DNA of 64,000 nt from Dyadobacter bucti (GTDB taxonomy: Bacteria; Bacteroidota; Bacteroidia; Cytophagales; Spirosomataceae). Of the stretch, positions 9,161-18,077 are shown piece after piece. The translations under genes were made by a program, and so were the position numbers. Position 1 is the stretch's first letter, and each line of letters begins with the position of its first letter. The stretch covers positions 124,001 through 188,000 of the forward strand of contig NZ_SWFP01000005.1 of NCBI RefSeq assembly GCF_005869225.1, read 5' to 3'. The notes under the pieces were generated by a model. The model searched no databases, was not told the DNA's origin, and saw only the letters and a list, made by a program, of their open reading frames with translations.

Positions 9161-9595
9161 ATGACACATCATTCTGATCAGCGGGCCTATTTTTTTAAGA
9201 TAGACACCACTATCAAAAAGATTCGCAATGCCTTACAAAAACAATTAACCGAAGCGGGCTTTGACCTGACAGTAGATCAATGGGTATTAATCGACCACAT
9301 ATTCCGCCGCCAGGGCATCAGCCAGAATGAACTTGCAGAACTGACTTTCAAAGATCCTCCGACCGTAACCCGCATTATTGATTTGCTGGAAAAAAAAGAT
9401 CTGGTGGAAAGAGGCCCGGCTGCCGGGGACAGGAGAAAATTTAATCTTTTTCTCACAAAAAACGGAGAGAAAACATACAACCAGGCTTTCCCCATCGTAG
9501 CGGATATCCGCAGAAAAGGCTGGGGTAGTCTGAATGAATCGGACTATCAGCACTTTGTGAGGATTATGGATTCTATCTATCAGAATTTTACCTGA
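9161..9595 (+). CDS. MarR family transcriptional regulator
   Basis: A 144-residue winged-helix regulator. The recognition region ISQNELAELTFKDPPTVTRIIDLLEKKDLVER followed by a beta wing containing PAAGDRRKF is typical of MarR (the DxRxx wing signature). It would act as a dimer on palindromic operators and respond to small ligands. It is monocistronic, with a terminator after it and no divergently transcribed target next door, so the regulon cannot be inferred beyond possible autoregulation. Confidence 0.88.
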   Translation: MTHHSDQRAYFFKIDTTIKKIRNALQKQLTEAGFDLTVDQWVLIDHIFRRQGISQNELAELTFKDPPTVTRIIDLLEKKDLVERGPAAGDRRKFNLFLTKNGEKTYNQAFPIVADIRRKGWGSLNESDYQHFVRIMDSIYQNFT

Positions 9596-9639
9596 AAACG
9601 AGAGTTGTAAAGACTTTTTGAAAATACTTTTTTACTGAA

Positions 9640-9677
9640 CGGGCCAGTCGCGGATGACGCTGATACTGGCCCGTTTT
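9640..9677 (+). terminator. Terminator after the MarR gene
   Basis: The stem cgggccagt (9640-9648) / actggcccg (9665-9673) is followed by TTTTAT, 45 bases after the MarR stop. Confidence 0.85.
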
Positions 9678-9845
9678 ATATTAGCTGCCGCGAATTTGTG
9701 GGGGTTGTCAAAGGGATATTTTTCTTATTTACTTAAACCTTGGGCATATTTTTATATCTAATTTCTACGTTGGCAATAACGCTGACCGAAGTTTGGGAAG
9801 CAACAAAGCCAATTTTATTTATTACTTACTATCGTTCAATTAGCT

Positions 9846-10577
9846 ATGAAAACCATTTTGTTGAGCGCGTTCCTTTGCAGCGCAGTTTTATTTCCTTCTT
9901 TTGCACAAACCACCTTATTGAAAGAAGCCTCTCCCAGAAAAATCGAAGTGGCTGGTTTTGCCGAAATGGAGGTAGTCCCCGACGAAATTTACTTCAGCAT
10001 TTCGCTCAGGGAGTATTATGAGGATGAAAAAAATCAGAAAGGTAAAGTGATCATCAGTACGCTTGAAAAGCAGCTGATCAAGGCCGTGGCGGATGCAGGC
10101 TTATCCAAAGAAGCATTGTCGATTAGCGGCATGGGAGGTTATCAAAATTATGTGGATAAAAAGAAAAAGCCTGCTACATTTCTCGAAAGCAAACAGTACG
10201 AGCTTAAAATTGACCGTCCCGATAAGCTGGACGTGATTTTGTCAAAAATAGACAGCCGTGGTGTACAATATGCAAATGTTGCCCGGGTAGATCATTCCAA
10301 AAAAGAGGACTTTAAGAAACAGATCAAGATCGATGCGCTGACAGCTGCGAAAGACAAAGCGGAATATCTGCTGGCAGCGTTGGATCAGAAATTAGGCCAG
10401 GTACTGGAGATCCGTGAACTGGACGAAAATGTATTTTACCCACAGCCGATGTTGGCGAAAAGCAATATGAGAGCCTTCGCTCAGGCTGAATCGGCGGATA
10501 TGGTGCAGGAAAGCGACGTACAGTACCAGAAGATCAAGATCAGTTACCGGATGCAGGCTGCATTCGAGATCAAATAG
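9846..10577 (+). CDS. SIMPL domain (DUF541) periplasmic protein
   Basis: A 243-residue protein with a Sec signal peptide (about residues 1-21, ending SFAQ) and a SIMPL/DUF541 domain, seen in the early VAGFAEMEVVPDEIYFSISL strand pattern and the later conserved segment DALTAAKDKAEYLLAAL. Family members such as YggE are periplasmic or surface proteins linked to oxidative or envelope stress; their biochemical activity is not settled. The upstream 250 bp holds the MarR terminator and no obvious promoter box. It is not clearly in an operon. Confidence 0.88.
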   Translation: MKTILLSAFLCSAVLFPSFAQTTLLKEASPRKIEVAGFAEMEVVPDEIYFSISLREYYEDEKNQKGKVIISTLEKQLIKAVADAGLSKEALSISGMGGYQNYVDKKKKPATFLESKQYELKIDRPDKLDVILSKIDSRGVQYANVARVDHSKKEDFKKQIKIDALTAAKDKAEYLLAALDQKLGQVLEIRELDENVFYPQPMLAKSNMRAFAQAESADMVQESDVQYQKIKISYRMQAAFEIK

Positions 10578-10716
10578 TACCTGCCAGAATTTATTTTGGT
10601 AAGTGTGACACGGCCGGGCACAATTTTTTGTAAACTGGCAGGGTGATTGTTAAGGCGTTTCTTTGTAACGATCCATAAGTTCTTTAAATTTAAAATAAAC
10701 TAAGCAACTGGAAATC

Positions 10717-11043
10717 ATGAGCATAAACGCAAAACACCTGGCCACATTTATCCTTGGAGCTGCCGCTGGGGTAGCGGCACACAAATATCTTCAGAGTGAG
10801 GAAGGAGAGAAGCTCCTGGAAGACCTTAAAACCAAGGCGAGCGACCTGAAAGCCGAGGCGGAAGGTGCCATTGATAAAGCACCGGAATATTTTGAAGAGC
10901 TGAAAACAAAAGGTTCCGAGGTGCTGAAAACCAATTTTCCTGATGCCGAAACATTCTTTAAGGATTTGTATGAAAAATTTGTAGGAAAAGGACCTTCGTC
11001 TGCTACTACGGAAACAACACCAGTTCCTGATCCGATATCCTGA
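10717..11043 (+). CDS. Small YtxH-like protein
   Basis: A 108-residue protein with one short N-terminal hydrophobic glycine/alanine-rich helix (ATFILGAAAGVAAHKYL) followed by an amphipathic, acidic and lysine-rich helical region (SEEGEKLLEDLKTKASDLK). This architecture matches YtxH-type general-stress proteins: a membrane anchor with a cytoplasmic or periplasmic helical tail. The C-terminal 15 residues are Thr/Pro-rich and probably disordered. No function can be assigned. It converges on nudK and the two genes share a terminator. Confidence 0.7.
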   Translation: MSINAKHLATFILGAAAGVAAHKYLQSEEGEKLLEDLKTKASDLKAEAEGAIDKAPEYFEELKTKGSEVLKTNFPDAETFFKDLYEKFVGKGPSSATTETTPVPDPIS

Positions 11044-11052
11044 CCGGCGTAA

Positions 11053-11103
11053 ATAATAAAGGTTGAAGATTAGGCGATGTGCGGAATCTTCAACCTTTAT
11101 TAT
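11053..11103. terminator. Bidirectional terminator between the YtxH-like gene and nudK
   Basis: A long perfect stem (19 bp, 11053-11071 with 11085-11103) built around aaaggttgaagatt is flanked by A- and T-rich ends. It overlaps the nudK stop codon at 11100-11102, so the nudK end and the hairpin have been fixed together. Confidence 0.9.
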
Positions 11104-11687
11104 GCCTTAAATAGTCCATTGATCTGCGCATACTGGATCAGTAACATCGTTTTGGCGTCTTTTATCTCTCCCGTCCCAATCATTTCAACGGCTTTTGCAA
11201 AAGGAATTTCCAGCACTTCAATGTTTTCCTGCTCCGTTTCACAGCCGCCACCATCGTTAATCTTCATATCGGCGGAATATTCAGCAATAAAAAAATACAG
11301 GATTTCTGTGACGGATCCTGGGGACATATATGCCTCAAATATTTTTTTAACCGATCTGATTTTGAAGCCGGTTTCTTCTTCTGTCTCTCTTTTGATACAA
11401 TCTTCGGCATTGTCTTTGTCCAGCAAACCCGCACAAGCCTCGATTAGCATACCCGTTTCATTTCCATTGGTGTAAGTCGGCAGCCGGAATTGCCTGGTGA
11501 GTATCGCGGTTTGCTGTTCGATGTTGTACAAAAGAATGGTTGCTCCATTTCCGCGGTCATACGCTTCCCTGCTTTGGCGTTCCCATTTACCGTCTGCGCG
11601 TTGGTAGTCAAAGGTATATTTCCTCAATGTATACCAGTTGTTTGAAAGGACTTCTTCAGAAACCACATTAACGTTTTCGTTCTTCAT
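11100..11687 (-). CDS. nudK: GDP-mannose pyrophosphatase, NudK-type Nudix hydrolase
   Basis: A 195-residue Nudix hydrolase. The Nudix box is at about residues 86-108 and holds AGLLD then RETEEETGF; it replaces the first canonical glycine by Ala, as E. coli NudK does. YMSPGSVTE downstream is also typical of NudK/ADP-sugar pyrophosphatases. It would split GDP-mannose to mannose-1-phosphate and GMP. A GDP-mannose dehydratase gene (gmd) lies 15 kb away, so GDP-mannose is a plausible metabolite here. Single gene with its own leader region; it converges on the YtxH-like gene. Confidence 0.85.
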   Translation of the reverse strand: MKNENVNVVSEEVLSNNWYTLRKYTFDYQRADGKWERQSREAYDRGNGATILLYNIEQQTAILTRQFRLPTYTNGNETGMLIEACAGLLDKDNAEDCIKRETEEETGFKIRSVKKIFEAYMSPGSVTEILYFFIAEYSADMKINDGGGCETEQENIEVLEIPFAKAVEMIGTGEIKDAKTMLLIQYAQINGLFKA

Positions 11688-11845
11688 TTGATTGTTTATG
11701 ATTGATTTTGATTAATAATGATCAAATATAGCGCCTAGTATGGGAAATTAAACTTTACTGCCTGAACATTGATTGAACGGACGAAATTTGATGACGAGCG
11801 AAGTCATATCAAATCGTATATTGTGCCAGTATCTTCAATCTGAAT

Positions 11846-12349
11846 ATGAAACCAGCGTCTTACTGGATCGAAAAATATAATCTTCAGCCGCATCCCGAAG
11901 GCGGCTACTACGCGGAAACTTACCGCTCCCGAGAAACGATTGCTGAACATGCCTTACCATCGAGATTTGCCGGTTCCAGGTCATACAGTACCGGGATCTA
12001 TTTTCTTCTGGAGAAACATAATTTTTCCGCATTTCACAGGATTGCCTCTGACGAAATGTGGCATTTTTATGCCGGTGAGGCACTTGACATTTTTGTAATT
12101 GATCCGGAAACCGGAAAACTGGAGATCATCAGACTTGGGACGGATCCGGAAAAGGGAGAAGCATTTCAGGCTATTGTTCCGGCTGGAGCATGGTTTGCGT
12201 CCAGACCAGCCAACAACAGTTCCTATGCATTAGTTGGCTGCACGGTGGCTCCGGGTTTTGATTTTGAAGATTTTGAGATGGCTGACAGATTGGTATTGTC
12301 AGGCGATTTTCCTCAGCATCGTGATCTTATTGCGGCGCTAACCCACTAA
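11846..12349 (+). CDS. Cupin superfamily protein, DUF985
   Basis: A 167-residue cupin_5/DUF985 protein. It opens with the family signature YWIEKYNLQPHPEGGYYAET and contains STGIYFLL and the metal-site-like HRIASDEMWHFYAGEAL, then a C-terminal VAPGFDFEDFEMADR. These are small jelly-roll proteins whose substrate is unknown. The stop codon overlaps that of the convergent ggt gene by 2 bases (12347-12348), leaving no room for a terminator between them. Confidence 0.9.
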   Translation: MKPASYWIEKYNLQPHPEGGYYAETYRSRETIAEHALPSRFAGSRSYSTGIYFLLEKHNFSAFHRIASDEMWHFYAGEALDIFVIDPETGKLEIIRLGTDPEKGEAFQAIVPAGAWFASRPANNSSYALVGCTVAPGFDFEDFEMADRLVLSGDFPQHRDLIAALTH

Positions 12350-14112
12350 TATCCGATACTTGTGTCATCGCCACGGGGATCTGATCCGCCTTCCAACGAT
12401 CCGTCGGGCAATACGAGGATACAATCCATGCGTCCGATCGTATTTCGCTGCTGTTCAAGAAAATAACCTTTGGACTGTAGTTTTTGGATAGCCCCCTCTG
12501 AGAAGGCATTGGCTTCAAAAGTAGTTTTGTCGGGTAACCATTGGTGATGAAATTTCAGTGCATTCACGGCCTGCTGCATGGTCATGCCATGTTCGAGCAC
12601 ATTTAAAATAGTCTGATAAACCGAGGTGATAATCGTTGAACCGCCTGGAGTACCCACAACCATCAGTAATTTGCCATCTTTTTCAATAATCGTCGGCGTC
12701 ATTGAGGATAACATACGTTTTCCTGGTGCAATCGCATTGGCTTTGTTTCCTATGAGCCCGTACATATTGGGCGCACCTGCCTTTATGCTGAAATCATCCA
12801 TTTCATTATTCATGAAAAAGCCACCTTTTTTGATCACAATCCTGCTCCCATAGCCGCCGTTCAACGTTGTGGTGACTGAAACTGCATTTCCATCCTTATC
12901 CACAACAGAAAAATGGGTTGTTTCAAGGCTTTCATAACCTGGGAAAATGCCTCCCGATATATCCTTACTGTCAGTTGCTTTGTCCCAGTTAAAGTCGCTC
13001 CAGCGCTTTTGCAAGTATTCCTTACTGACCAATGTTTCCGTAGGGATTTTTACAAAATCAGGGTCTCCCAAAAACTTTGCGCGGTCGGCATACACGCGGC
13101 GCTCCGCTTCGATCATTACTTGAATAGTGGAATCGCTGTGCCAGCCCCATTTTCGCAGCGGTTGCTGCTCGGTCAGGCGCATAAGCTGTACCAGCGCTAT
13201 TCCGCCGCTGGAAGGAGGAGCCATTGTGATGAGTTTGTAATCCTTATAGTCCTGTACAACCGTTTCGCGCCACTGTGCCTGGTAGTCAGCTAAATCCTTT
13301 TTGCTGATAATACCTTCTTTATGACTGTTGATATCTTTCACCAGCCATTTTGCCACTTTTCCTCTGTAAAACCCATCGCGCCCTTTGTTCTGAATCCTGC
13401 GAAGCACTTTGCCCAGGTCTTTCTGTATCAGAGTGTCACCTGCCGCCCAATCTTTTCCGGAAGGATTCAAGAAATACTTCGTGCCCGGATTGAGCACGGT
13501 GAGGTCTTTTTTAACTGCATTCAATCCTCTGGCTTCGCGGTCGGTTTGTATGACGCCTTTTTCCGCCAGGTCAATCGCAGGCTGAAGAATTTTTTGCCAT
13601 GATAATTTGCCATGTTTTGCATGGGCTTCCGCCATTCCTGCCACCGATCCTGGTACGCCCGAGGCCAGTCGGCCGAGTGTGCTTGCTCCCGGAATCACAT
13701 TCCCGTTTTTGTCCAGGTACATATCTGCATGGCCTTTGGCCGGAGCTTTCTCACGAAAATCAATGCTGTAACTTTTGCCGGTATTGCTACGAAACACCAA
13801 AAATCCGCCGCCTCCAAGGTTTCCCGCCGACGGATGCACAACCGCGAGGGCAAACTGTACCGCCACCGCCGCGTCTATTGCATTTCCACCAGCTTTCAAA
13901 ATTTCAACCCCTACTTTCGATGCCTCAGGATGTGCCGTGGCGACCATGCCATTTTTGGCAATAACACCCTTCCTATCATCATAAAATGGTTTTTGATTAG
14001 GGTCGTCGGAAAGGAACTGGTAAAATCCTGTCGACTCCTGTACAGGTTTTTGGGCCCGAACAGCGAGGGGTAATAAACTGATTATCAAAAACAGGGAGTA
14101 GCGTAAATTCAT
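12346..14112 (-). CDS. ggt: Gamma-glutamyltransferase
   Basis: A 588-residue Ntn-hydrolase that transfers or hydrolyses the gamma-glutamyl group of glutathione and related peptides in the periplasm. The ATG at 14112 gives a clean signal peptide (MNLRYSLFLIISLLPLAVRA); a start at 14124 adds four residues. The autocleavage nucleophile is Thr398 in TTHFSVVDKDGNAVS, so the small subunit would be residues 398-588. GGGG and SSMTPTI motifs of the oxyanion and substrate sites are present. Convergent with the DUF985 gene. Confidence 0.94.
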   Translation of the reverse strand: MNLRYSLFLIISLLPLAVRAQKPVQESTGFYQFLSDDPNQKPFYDDRKGVIAKNGMVATAHPEASKVGVEILKAGGNAIDAAVAVQFALAVVHPSAGNLGGGGFLVFRSNTGKSYSIDFREKAPAKGHADMYLDKNGNVIPGASTLGRLASGVPGSVAGMAEAHAKHGKLSWQKILQPAIDLAEKGVIQTDREARGLNAVKKDLTVLNPGTKYFLNPSGKDWAAGDTLIQKDLGKVLRRIQNKGRDGFYRGKVAKWLVKDINSHKEGIISKKDLADYQAQWRETVVQDYKDYKLITMAPPSSGGIALVQLMRLTEQQPLRKWGWHSDSTIQVMIEAERRVYADRAKFLGDPDFVKIPTETLVSKEYLQKRWSDFNWDKATDSKDISGGIFPGYESLETTHFSVVDKDGNAVSVTTTLNGGYGSRIVIKKGGFFMNNEMDDFSIKAGAPNMYGLIGNKANAIAPGKRMLSSMTPTIIEKDGKLLMVVGTPGGSTIITSVYQTILNVLEHGMTMQQAVNALKFHHQWLPDKTTFEANAFSEGAIQKLQSKGYFLEQQRNTIGRMDCILVLPDGSLEGGSDPRGDDTSIGY

Positions 14113-14338
14113 AATCCGGCACATTGGTGTTCATTGTAAGTTACAGAATGTCTTTTACAGGATGTATATCAAATCGTTTTTTTCAAACTTTTCCTGAAAA
14201 TGTTTTTATAAATTGAAGATCAGAGACAATTTAAACTGTTTTTCTTGCCTTTTGTAACAAATAACTACCCTGCATCTGGCGTAACCGTTAACTTTTAAGT
14301 TCAATTGGTCAGGAAATAAAATTATCCGTCAAGCTGCT

Positions 14339-15580
14339 ATGAAACTTTTACGGCAAATCTTCGAGAGCTTCCGCTTTGCCTGGCAAGCATTAAAATCCAA
14401 CATAACACGCACTATTTTATCCTTGCTGGGTGTAACCGTGGGCATCTTTGCGATCGTTGCCGTTTTTACGATTGTGGACTCCCTGGAAAAAAGTATCAAG
14501 GAAAGTATGAGTTTTATTGGCGATAAGGTGATCTATGTTCAGAAGTGGCCATGGGGATTCGGCGGAGAATACCAATGGTGGAAATATTTTCAATGGCCTG
14601 AGCCCAATTATTCGGAATACAAATATCTGTATGATAATCTCGAAAGTGCCAGCGCGGTAGCTGTGATGGATTTTCGGGGTAGTACTACTTTAAAAAACGG
14701 TTCCAGCAGTATTGTGGCCCAGATCCAGGGCGTTTCCTATGAGTATAACAAGATATCCGATATTCCAATTGAAACGGGACGGTATTTCATCCCATTGGAA
14801 ACCAATAATGCGCGCAATGTAGCCGTAATCGGGGCAGATATCGCCGAAGCCCTGTTCCCCGGGCAAGACCCGATCGGGAAGACATTTAAACTGGCCGGGA
14901 ATAAATTTGCCGTAGTGGGTGTGCAGGTAAAAAAGGGGGAGAGCCTTATTGACTTCGGCGGCAGTCCTGATAAAAATTGCATCATACCTTTTGCGTCATT
15001 TTCAAAAATGTTTCAGTCCGGGCGAAGGAGTGCGGATATTGTCGTTAAAGGATTTCCGGAAGACGAAGGGATGAAGGAAGTAGAGGCAGAAATAACCGGA
15101 TTGATGCGGACTAAACGCGGCATCAAACCCCGCGACGACAGTAATTTTTCTCTGAACCGGCCAGAGGCGGCGGCTGATGCTATTGCAGGTCTTTTTGCCG
15201 TGTTGACGCTGTCAGGATGGGTTATTGGCAGCTTTTCCATATTGGTGGGCGGTTTTGGTATTGCCAACATTATGTTCGTTTCGGTGAAAGAACGTACGAA
15301 CCTGATCGGAATACAAAAGTCACTGGGCGCAAAAAATTATTCAATCCTGTTCCAGTTTCTTTTTGAGGCGGTTATGCTCAGCCTGGTGGGAGGCCTGGTC
15401 GGGATTTTCCTGGTTTATCTGCTGTCGTTTATGCAGCTGGGGTCACTGAAGATCATCCTCACACCTGGAAACATCATGCTTGGCCTGGGCGTTTCCAGTG
15501 TTATAGGTGTGTTATCGGGAATTATACCGGCTATGCTCGCCGCCCGGATGGATCCTGTGATTGCGATCCGCGCGAAATAA
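14339..15580 (+). CDS. MacB/FtsX-type ABC transporter permease
   Basis: A 413-residue permease with the MacB topology: an N-terminal helix (about 22-45, LLGVTVGIFAIVAVFTIV), a periplasmic MacB_PCD domain (about 46-280) and three C-terminal helices (about 285-310, 335-365, 375-400). The SVKERTNLIGIQKSLGA segment is the coupling region of the FtsX fold. Such permeases pair with LolD-like ATPases in lipoprotein transport, efflux or mechanotransmission. No ATPase gene is adjacent, so its partner must be encoded elsewhere. Confidence 0.88.
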   Translation: MKLLRQIFESFRFAWQALKSNITRTILSLLGVTVGIFAIVAVFTIVDSLEKSIKESMSFIGDKVIYVQKWPWGFGGEYQWWKYFQWPEPNYSEYKYLYDNLESASAVAVMDFRGSTTLKNGSSSIVAQIQGVSYEYNKISDIPIETGRYFIPLETNNARNVAVIGADIAEALFPGQDPIGKTFKLAGNKFAVVGVQVKKGESLIDFGGSPDKNCIIPFASFSKMFQSGRRSADIVVKGFPEDEGMKEVEAEITGLMRTKRGIKPRDDSNFSLNRPEAAADAIAGLFAVLTLSGWVIGSFSILVGGFGIANIMFVSVKERTNLIGIQKSLGAKNYSILFQFLFEAVMLSLVGGLVGIFLVYLLSFMQLGSLKIILTPGNIMLGLGVSSVIGVLSGIIPAMLAARMDPVIAIRAK

Positions 15581-15646
15581 TAACTAGGAAAAATCAATCT
15601 GTTTTCCGAAGTTAGCTTCATTCATAAACACTGAAAAAAAACTACT

Positions 15647-16090
15647 ATGCGTAAATGGGTCATATTCGCAATATTTCTGGCCATTGTGTTCGGAATTTTA
15701 TATTACCTCACCTTCGGATATTATAGTGAAGGAAAACGCGGAGGTTTTGTGACTAGGTTAAGCAACAAAGGATATTTGTTCAAAACATATGAAGGGGAGC
15801 TGAGAATGGGCGGCCTCTATGAAGGCGACGGTACCATGAATTCGTCGGAATGGGTTTTTTCGGTGAGCGGCAAAAATAAAGATGCCATCTCAAAACTGGA
15901 AGAGGCGATCAAAAGCGGTCACCGGGTTTCGCTTACTTACGAAGAAAAGTTCTTTACGCTGCCCTGGAATGGTGATACCAAATATTTTGTCACGGATGTG
16001 GAAGTCCTTGAAGGCGGACGGACCAATCTGCCGCCTCCAAAAACAGAGTTGCCTGCGCCAACGGAATTGGATACAAACAGCGTTCTTTAA
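15647..16090 (+). CDS. Membrane-anchored hypothetical protein
   Basis: A 147-residue protein with one N-terminal membrane helix (about residues 4-22) and a soluble domain containing GFVTRLSNKGYLFKTYEGEL, a pattern conserved in Bacteroidota proteins often mislabelled 6-phosphogluconate dehydrogenase; it has no dehydrogenase fold. The C-terminus is Pro/Thr-rich. Function unknown. It follows the ABC permease after 66 bp on the same strand and could be co-transcribed. A bidirectional terminator follows directly. Confidence 0.75.
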   Translation: MRKWVIFAIFLAIVFGILYYLTFGYYSEGKRGGFVTRLSNKGYLFKTYEGELRMGGLYEGDGTMNSSEWVFSVSGKNKDAISKLEEAIKSGHRVSLTYEEKFFTLPWNGDTKYFVTDVEVLEGGRTNLPPPKTELPAPTELDTNSVL

Positions 16091-16095
16091 CGAAA

Positions 16096-16121
16096 GCGGG
16101 AGGTTAGCCTCCCGCTTTTTT
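16096..16121. terminator. Bidirectional terminator
   Basis: The stem gcgggagg (16096-16103) / cctcccgc (16108-16115) has a 4-base loop and is followed by a run of T. The convergent SUI1 gene ends inside the loop (its TAA is at 16104-16106), so its last codons form one arm of the hairpin. Confidence 0.9.
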
Positions 16122-16439
16122 TGCCTTATAGTTTTTACCGGTCAGCCAGTTGATTACCTTCTCACGATGATCTCCCTGGATCTGAACTTCGTGGTCTTTT
16201 ACCGTTCCGCCAGTTCCGCAAAGCGCTTTCAGCTGTTTTCCCAGCGCTTCGAGATCGGTATTGGTACCTATAAAACCTTTCACCACCGTAATCACTTTCC
16301 CGCCACCTTTACGGTCCAGCCAGATCCTTAGGTCCTGCTGATTTGGAGATAACGTTTCAGGTTCGTCTTCGGAGGAATCGCTGTATTCAAAATCCGGATT
16401 GGTTGAGAAAACAACTCCTGTGCGGTTCTTTTTTGACAT
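16104..16439 (-). CDS. yciH: SUI1/YciH family translation factor
   Basis: A 111-residue protein with an acidic, probably disordered N-terminus (about 1-35) and a SUI1/eIF1-like domain (about 36-105), recognised by RKGGGKVITVVKGF and the CGTGGTVKDHEVQIQGDHREKV core. YciH-type proteins are bacterial relatives of eukaryotic initiation factor 1 and are thought to influence initiation fidelity under stress. It is transcribed separately from the lipid kinase, whose stop lies 45 bp upstream on the same strand. Confidence 0.93.
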   Translation of the reverse strand: MSKKNRTGVVFSTNPDFEYSDSSEDEPETLSPNQQDLRIWLDRKGGGKVITVVKGFIGTNTDLEALGKQLKALCGTGGTVKDHEVQIQGDHREKVINWLTGKNYKAKKAGG

Positions 16440-16484
16440 ACGATTGATATTAAAATTTTTGACGGATATTAAAAATAATTATAC

Positions 16485-17372
16485 CTACAAAATGATCTGC
16501 AGGCTTTGTGGTTTGATCTTGACCTCAATCCGGGTAGTATCCAGCTGAAAAGGCTCCCCGTCATAATGGATCATAGGAGGAGTATCCGTTTCCACCAGCG
16601 CTTCTTTCAAACTCTGGTAGGATATATACCGGGACGCTTTCAGCTGTTTAGTAAAAAGCTGATATCCCAGTGAAGTCCCATACCATTTCGGAAAAGGACG
16701 GATTGTGCAAATATCCAGCAAACCGTCCTGCAAGCTGGCCTGAGGCGCCACCCAGGCATTGTTGCCAAATTGTCCGGCATTGGCAAATGACAGCGAAAAT
16801 GCCTGGGTTTCACTTCCATTGAGCCGGAAAGCCTGCGGCTTATAACTCCAGTATGCCTGAAATGACACATTGATATACGTAGCAAGTCCACGCTGGTTTT
16901 GCTGGCTGAACAAATGGCCCACATACGCGTCGAAGCCCATTCCTGCAGTACAGAAAAATGGGATGCCGTTTATTTCTGCACTGTCGATGGTTGTCACGGT
17001 GCCTGCAAAAAGCCTTTTTAAGGAAGCCTCCAAATTCAGGGGAATTCCAAGATGACGTGCCAGTCCGTTGCCTGAGCCAAGGGGCAGGATTCCCACGGGC
17101 GTCTCTGAATTTACGAGCGGGCGGGCTATTTCGTTGACTGTCCCATCGCCTCCGACCGCGACAATTGCTGTCCATTTTTCCCGGGAAAGGTTTTCTGTGA
17201 CCAGCTCGGTAGCATGCGCTCTCTCCTGGGTGAAAAGGATAGTAGCCCGGCTCCCGTTTTGTTTGGCAAAGTAATCGATCCGCTGCTTAATGACTTCAGT
17301 CCTTTTTCCAATAGAAGTACCTGAATTAGGATTTAGAATAAACAGGTATGATGGCTGGCCCACGTCGATCAA
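16485..17372 (-). CDS. Diacylglycerol/lipid kinase (YegS/BmrU-like)
   Basis: A 295-residue DAGK-catalytic-domain kinase. LFILNPNSG at residues 10-18 and the nucleotide site GGDGTVNE (Gly74-Asp76-Gly77-Thr78) are clear, as is LPLGSGNGLARHLGIP. It would phosphorylate a lipid alcohol such as diacylglycerol or undecaprenol at the membrane. The start codon is TTG at 17370-17372: no in-frame ATG precedes the conserved first strand. It overlaps the stop of a small upstream membrane ORF as TTGA, which suggests translational coupling. Confidence 0.9.
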   Translation of the reverse strand: MIDVGQPSYLFILNPNSGTSIGKRTEVIKQRIDYFAKQNGSRATILFTQERAHATELVTENLSREKWTAIVAVGGDGTVNEIARPLVNSETPVGILPLGSGNGLARHLGIPLNLEASLKRLFAGTVTTIDSAEINGIPFFCTAGMGFDAYVGHLFSQQNQRGLATYINVSFQAYWSYKPQAFRLNGSETQAFSLSFANAGQFGNNAWVAPQASLQDGLLDICTIRPFPKWYGTSLGYQLFTKQLKASRYISYQSLKEALVETDTPPMIHYDGEPFQLDTTRIEVKIKPQSLQIIL

Positions 17373-17482
17373 GCGAAGAATAAAAACAGGATGAGAAGAA
17401 AAACAATGATAAAGAGATAGTATAGCCCATCTATGAACGGGTACTTCTGACGATCCAGTTTCTTGAAAAGATTATCGAACAT
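17369..17482 (-). CDS. Small one-helix membrane ORF upstream of the lipid kinase
   Basis: A 37-codon ORF beginning ATG at 17482. It has a charged start (MFDNLFKKLDRQKYPF) and then a continuous hydrophobic segment of about 20 residues rich in Ile, Leu, Phe and Val that ends in Ala and TGA. The TGA overlaps the TTG start of the kinase by two bases. A charged head plus one membrane helix is a credible small protein, and it could recruit the soluble lipid kinase to the membrane or merely load ribosomes for it. No Shine-Dalgarno is seen, which is normal in this group. Confidence 0.5.
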   Translation of the reverse strand: MFDNLFKKLDRQKYPFIDGLYYLFIIVFLLILFLFFA

Positions 17483-17595
17483 GATTTATGCCGGTTTGCC
17501 TTTTGTTTATGACAACTTCGTTCTCAGACGCTTCTGAACGAATCTTTGCTGTATATTTAGTACAAAGATTCATTTTACAAAAATCCGCAAAAAAT

Positions 17596-18030
17596 ATGAG
17601 AAACTGGCTTTTGGCGCTGGTTCTATTGTCCGCAATGTCTGTAACGAATGCGCAGCAGGCGAAAGACCGGGATGCAATTTACGGTATCATGAACAGGCAG
17701 GCTTCGGACTGGAACAGGGGAGATATCGCCTCATTTATGAACGGTTACCTCGAATCGGACTCGCTGATGTTTGTGGGAAAAACCGGAGTGACTTACGGGT
17801 ATAAGGCAACTTATGAAGGCTATCTGAAAAGATATCCTGATCGTGCGGCGATGGGGAAGCTTCAATTTACCTTTCTGAATCTCTCATTTCCTGAACCTGA
17901 CGTGGCTTTCCTGGTTGGCAAGTTTCATTTGGAGAGGCCCGAAAAAGGGGATTTGGAAGGGTATTATACTTTGCTCTGGAGAAGGATCGGTGGCAAGTGG
18001 GTGATCGTTTGCGACCATACGAGCGGCTGA
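17596..18030 (+). CDS. Secreted SnoaL/DUF4440-like protein
   Basis: A 144-residue protein with a signal peptide (MRNWLLALVLLSAMSVTNAQ) followed by an NTF2-like cone fold of the DUF4440 type: IYGIMNRQASDWNRGDIASF, then FMNGYLESDSLMFVG, and a final WRRIGGKWVIVCDHTS strand. NTF2-like secreted proteins include enzymes and ligand-binding domains; nothing here tells which. The ATG at 17596 is preferred over an ATG at 17488 because it gives the signal peptide. Convergent with a lipoprotein gene. Confidence 0.82.
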   Translation: MRNWLLALVLLSAMSVTNAQQAKDRDAIYGIMNRQASDWNRGDIASFMNGYLESDSLMFVGKTGVTYGYKATYEGYLKRYPDRAAMGKLQFTFLNLSFPEPDVAFLVGKFHLERPEKGDLEGYYTLLWRRIGGKWVIVCDHTSG

Positions 18031-18068
18031 TAAAAATCGGAACTGAGCAGGCAAACTGCTCAGTTCCG
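18031..18068 (-). terminator. Terminator of the lipocalin-like gene (shared hairpin)
   Basis: A perfect 13-bp stem, cggaactgagcag (18038-18050) / ctgctcagttccg (18056-18068), lies between two convergent genes. On the minus strand it is followed by ATTTTTAT, giving a proper terminator. On the plus strand it lacks a T-run, so stopping of the DUF4440 gene may be weaker. Confidence 0.75.
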
Positions 18069-18077
18069 GGGTCATAC

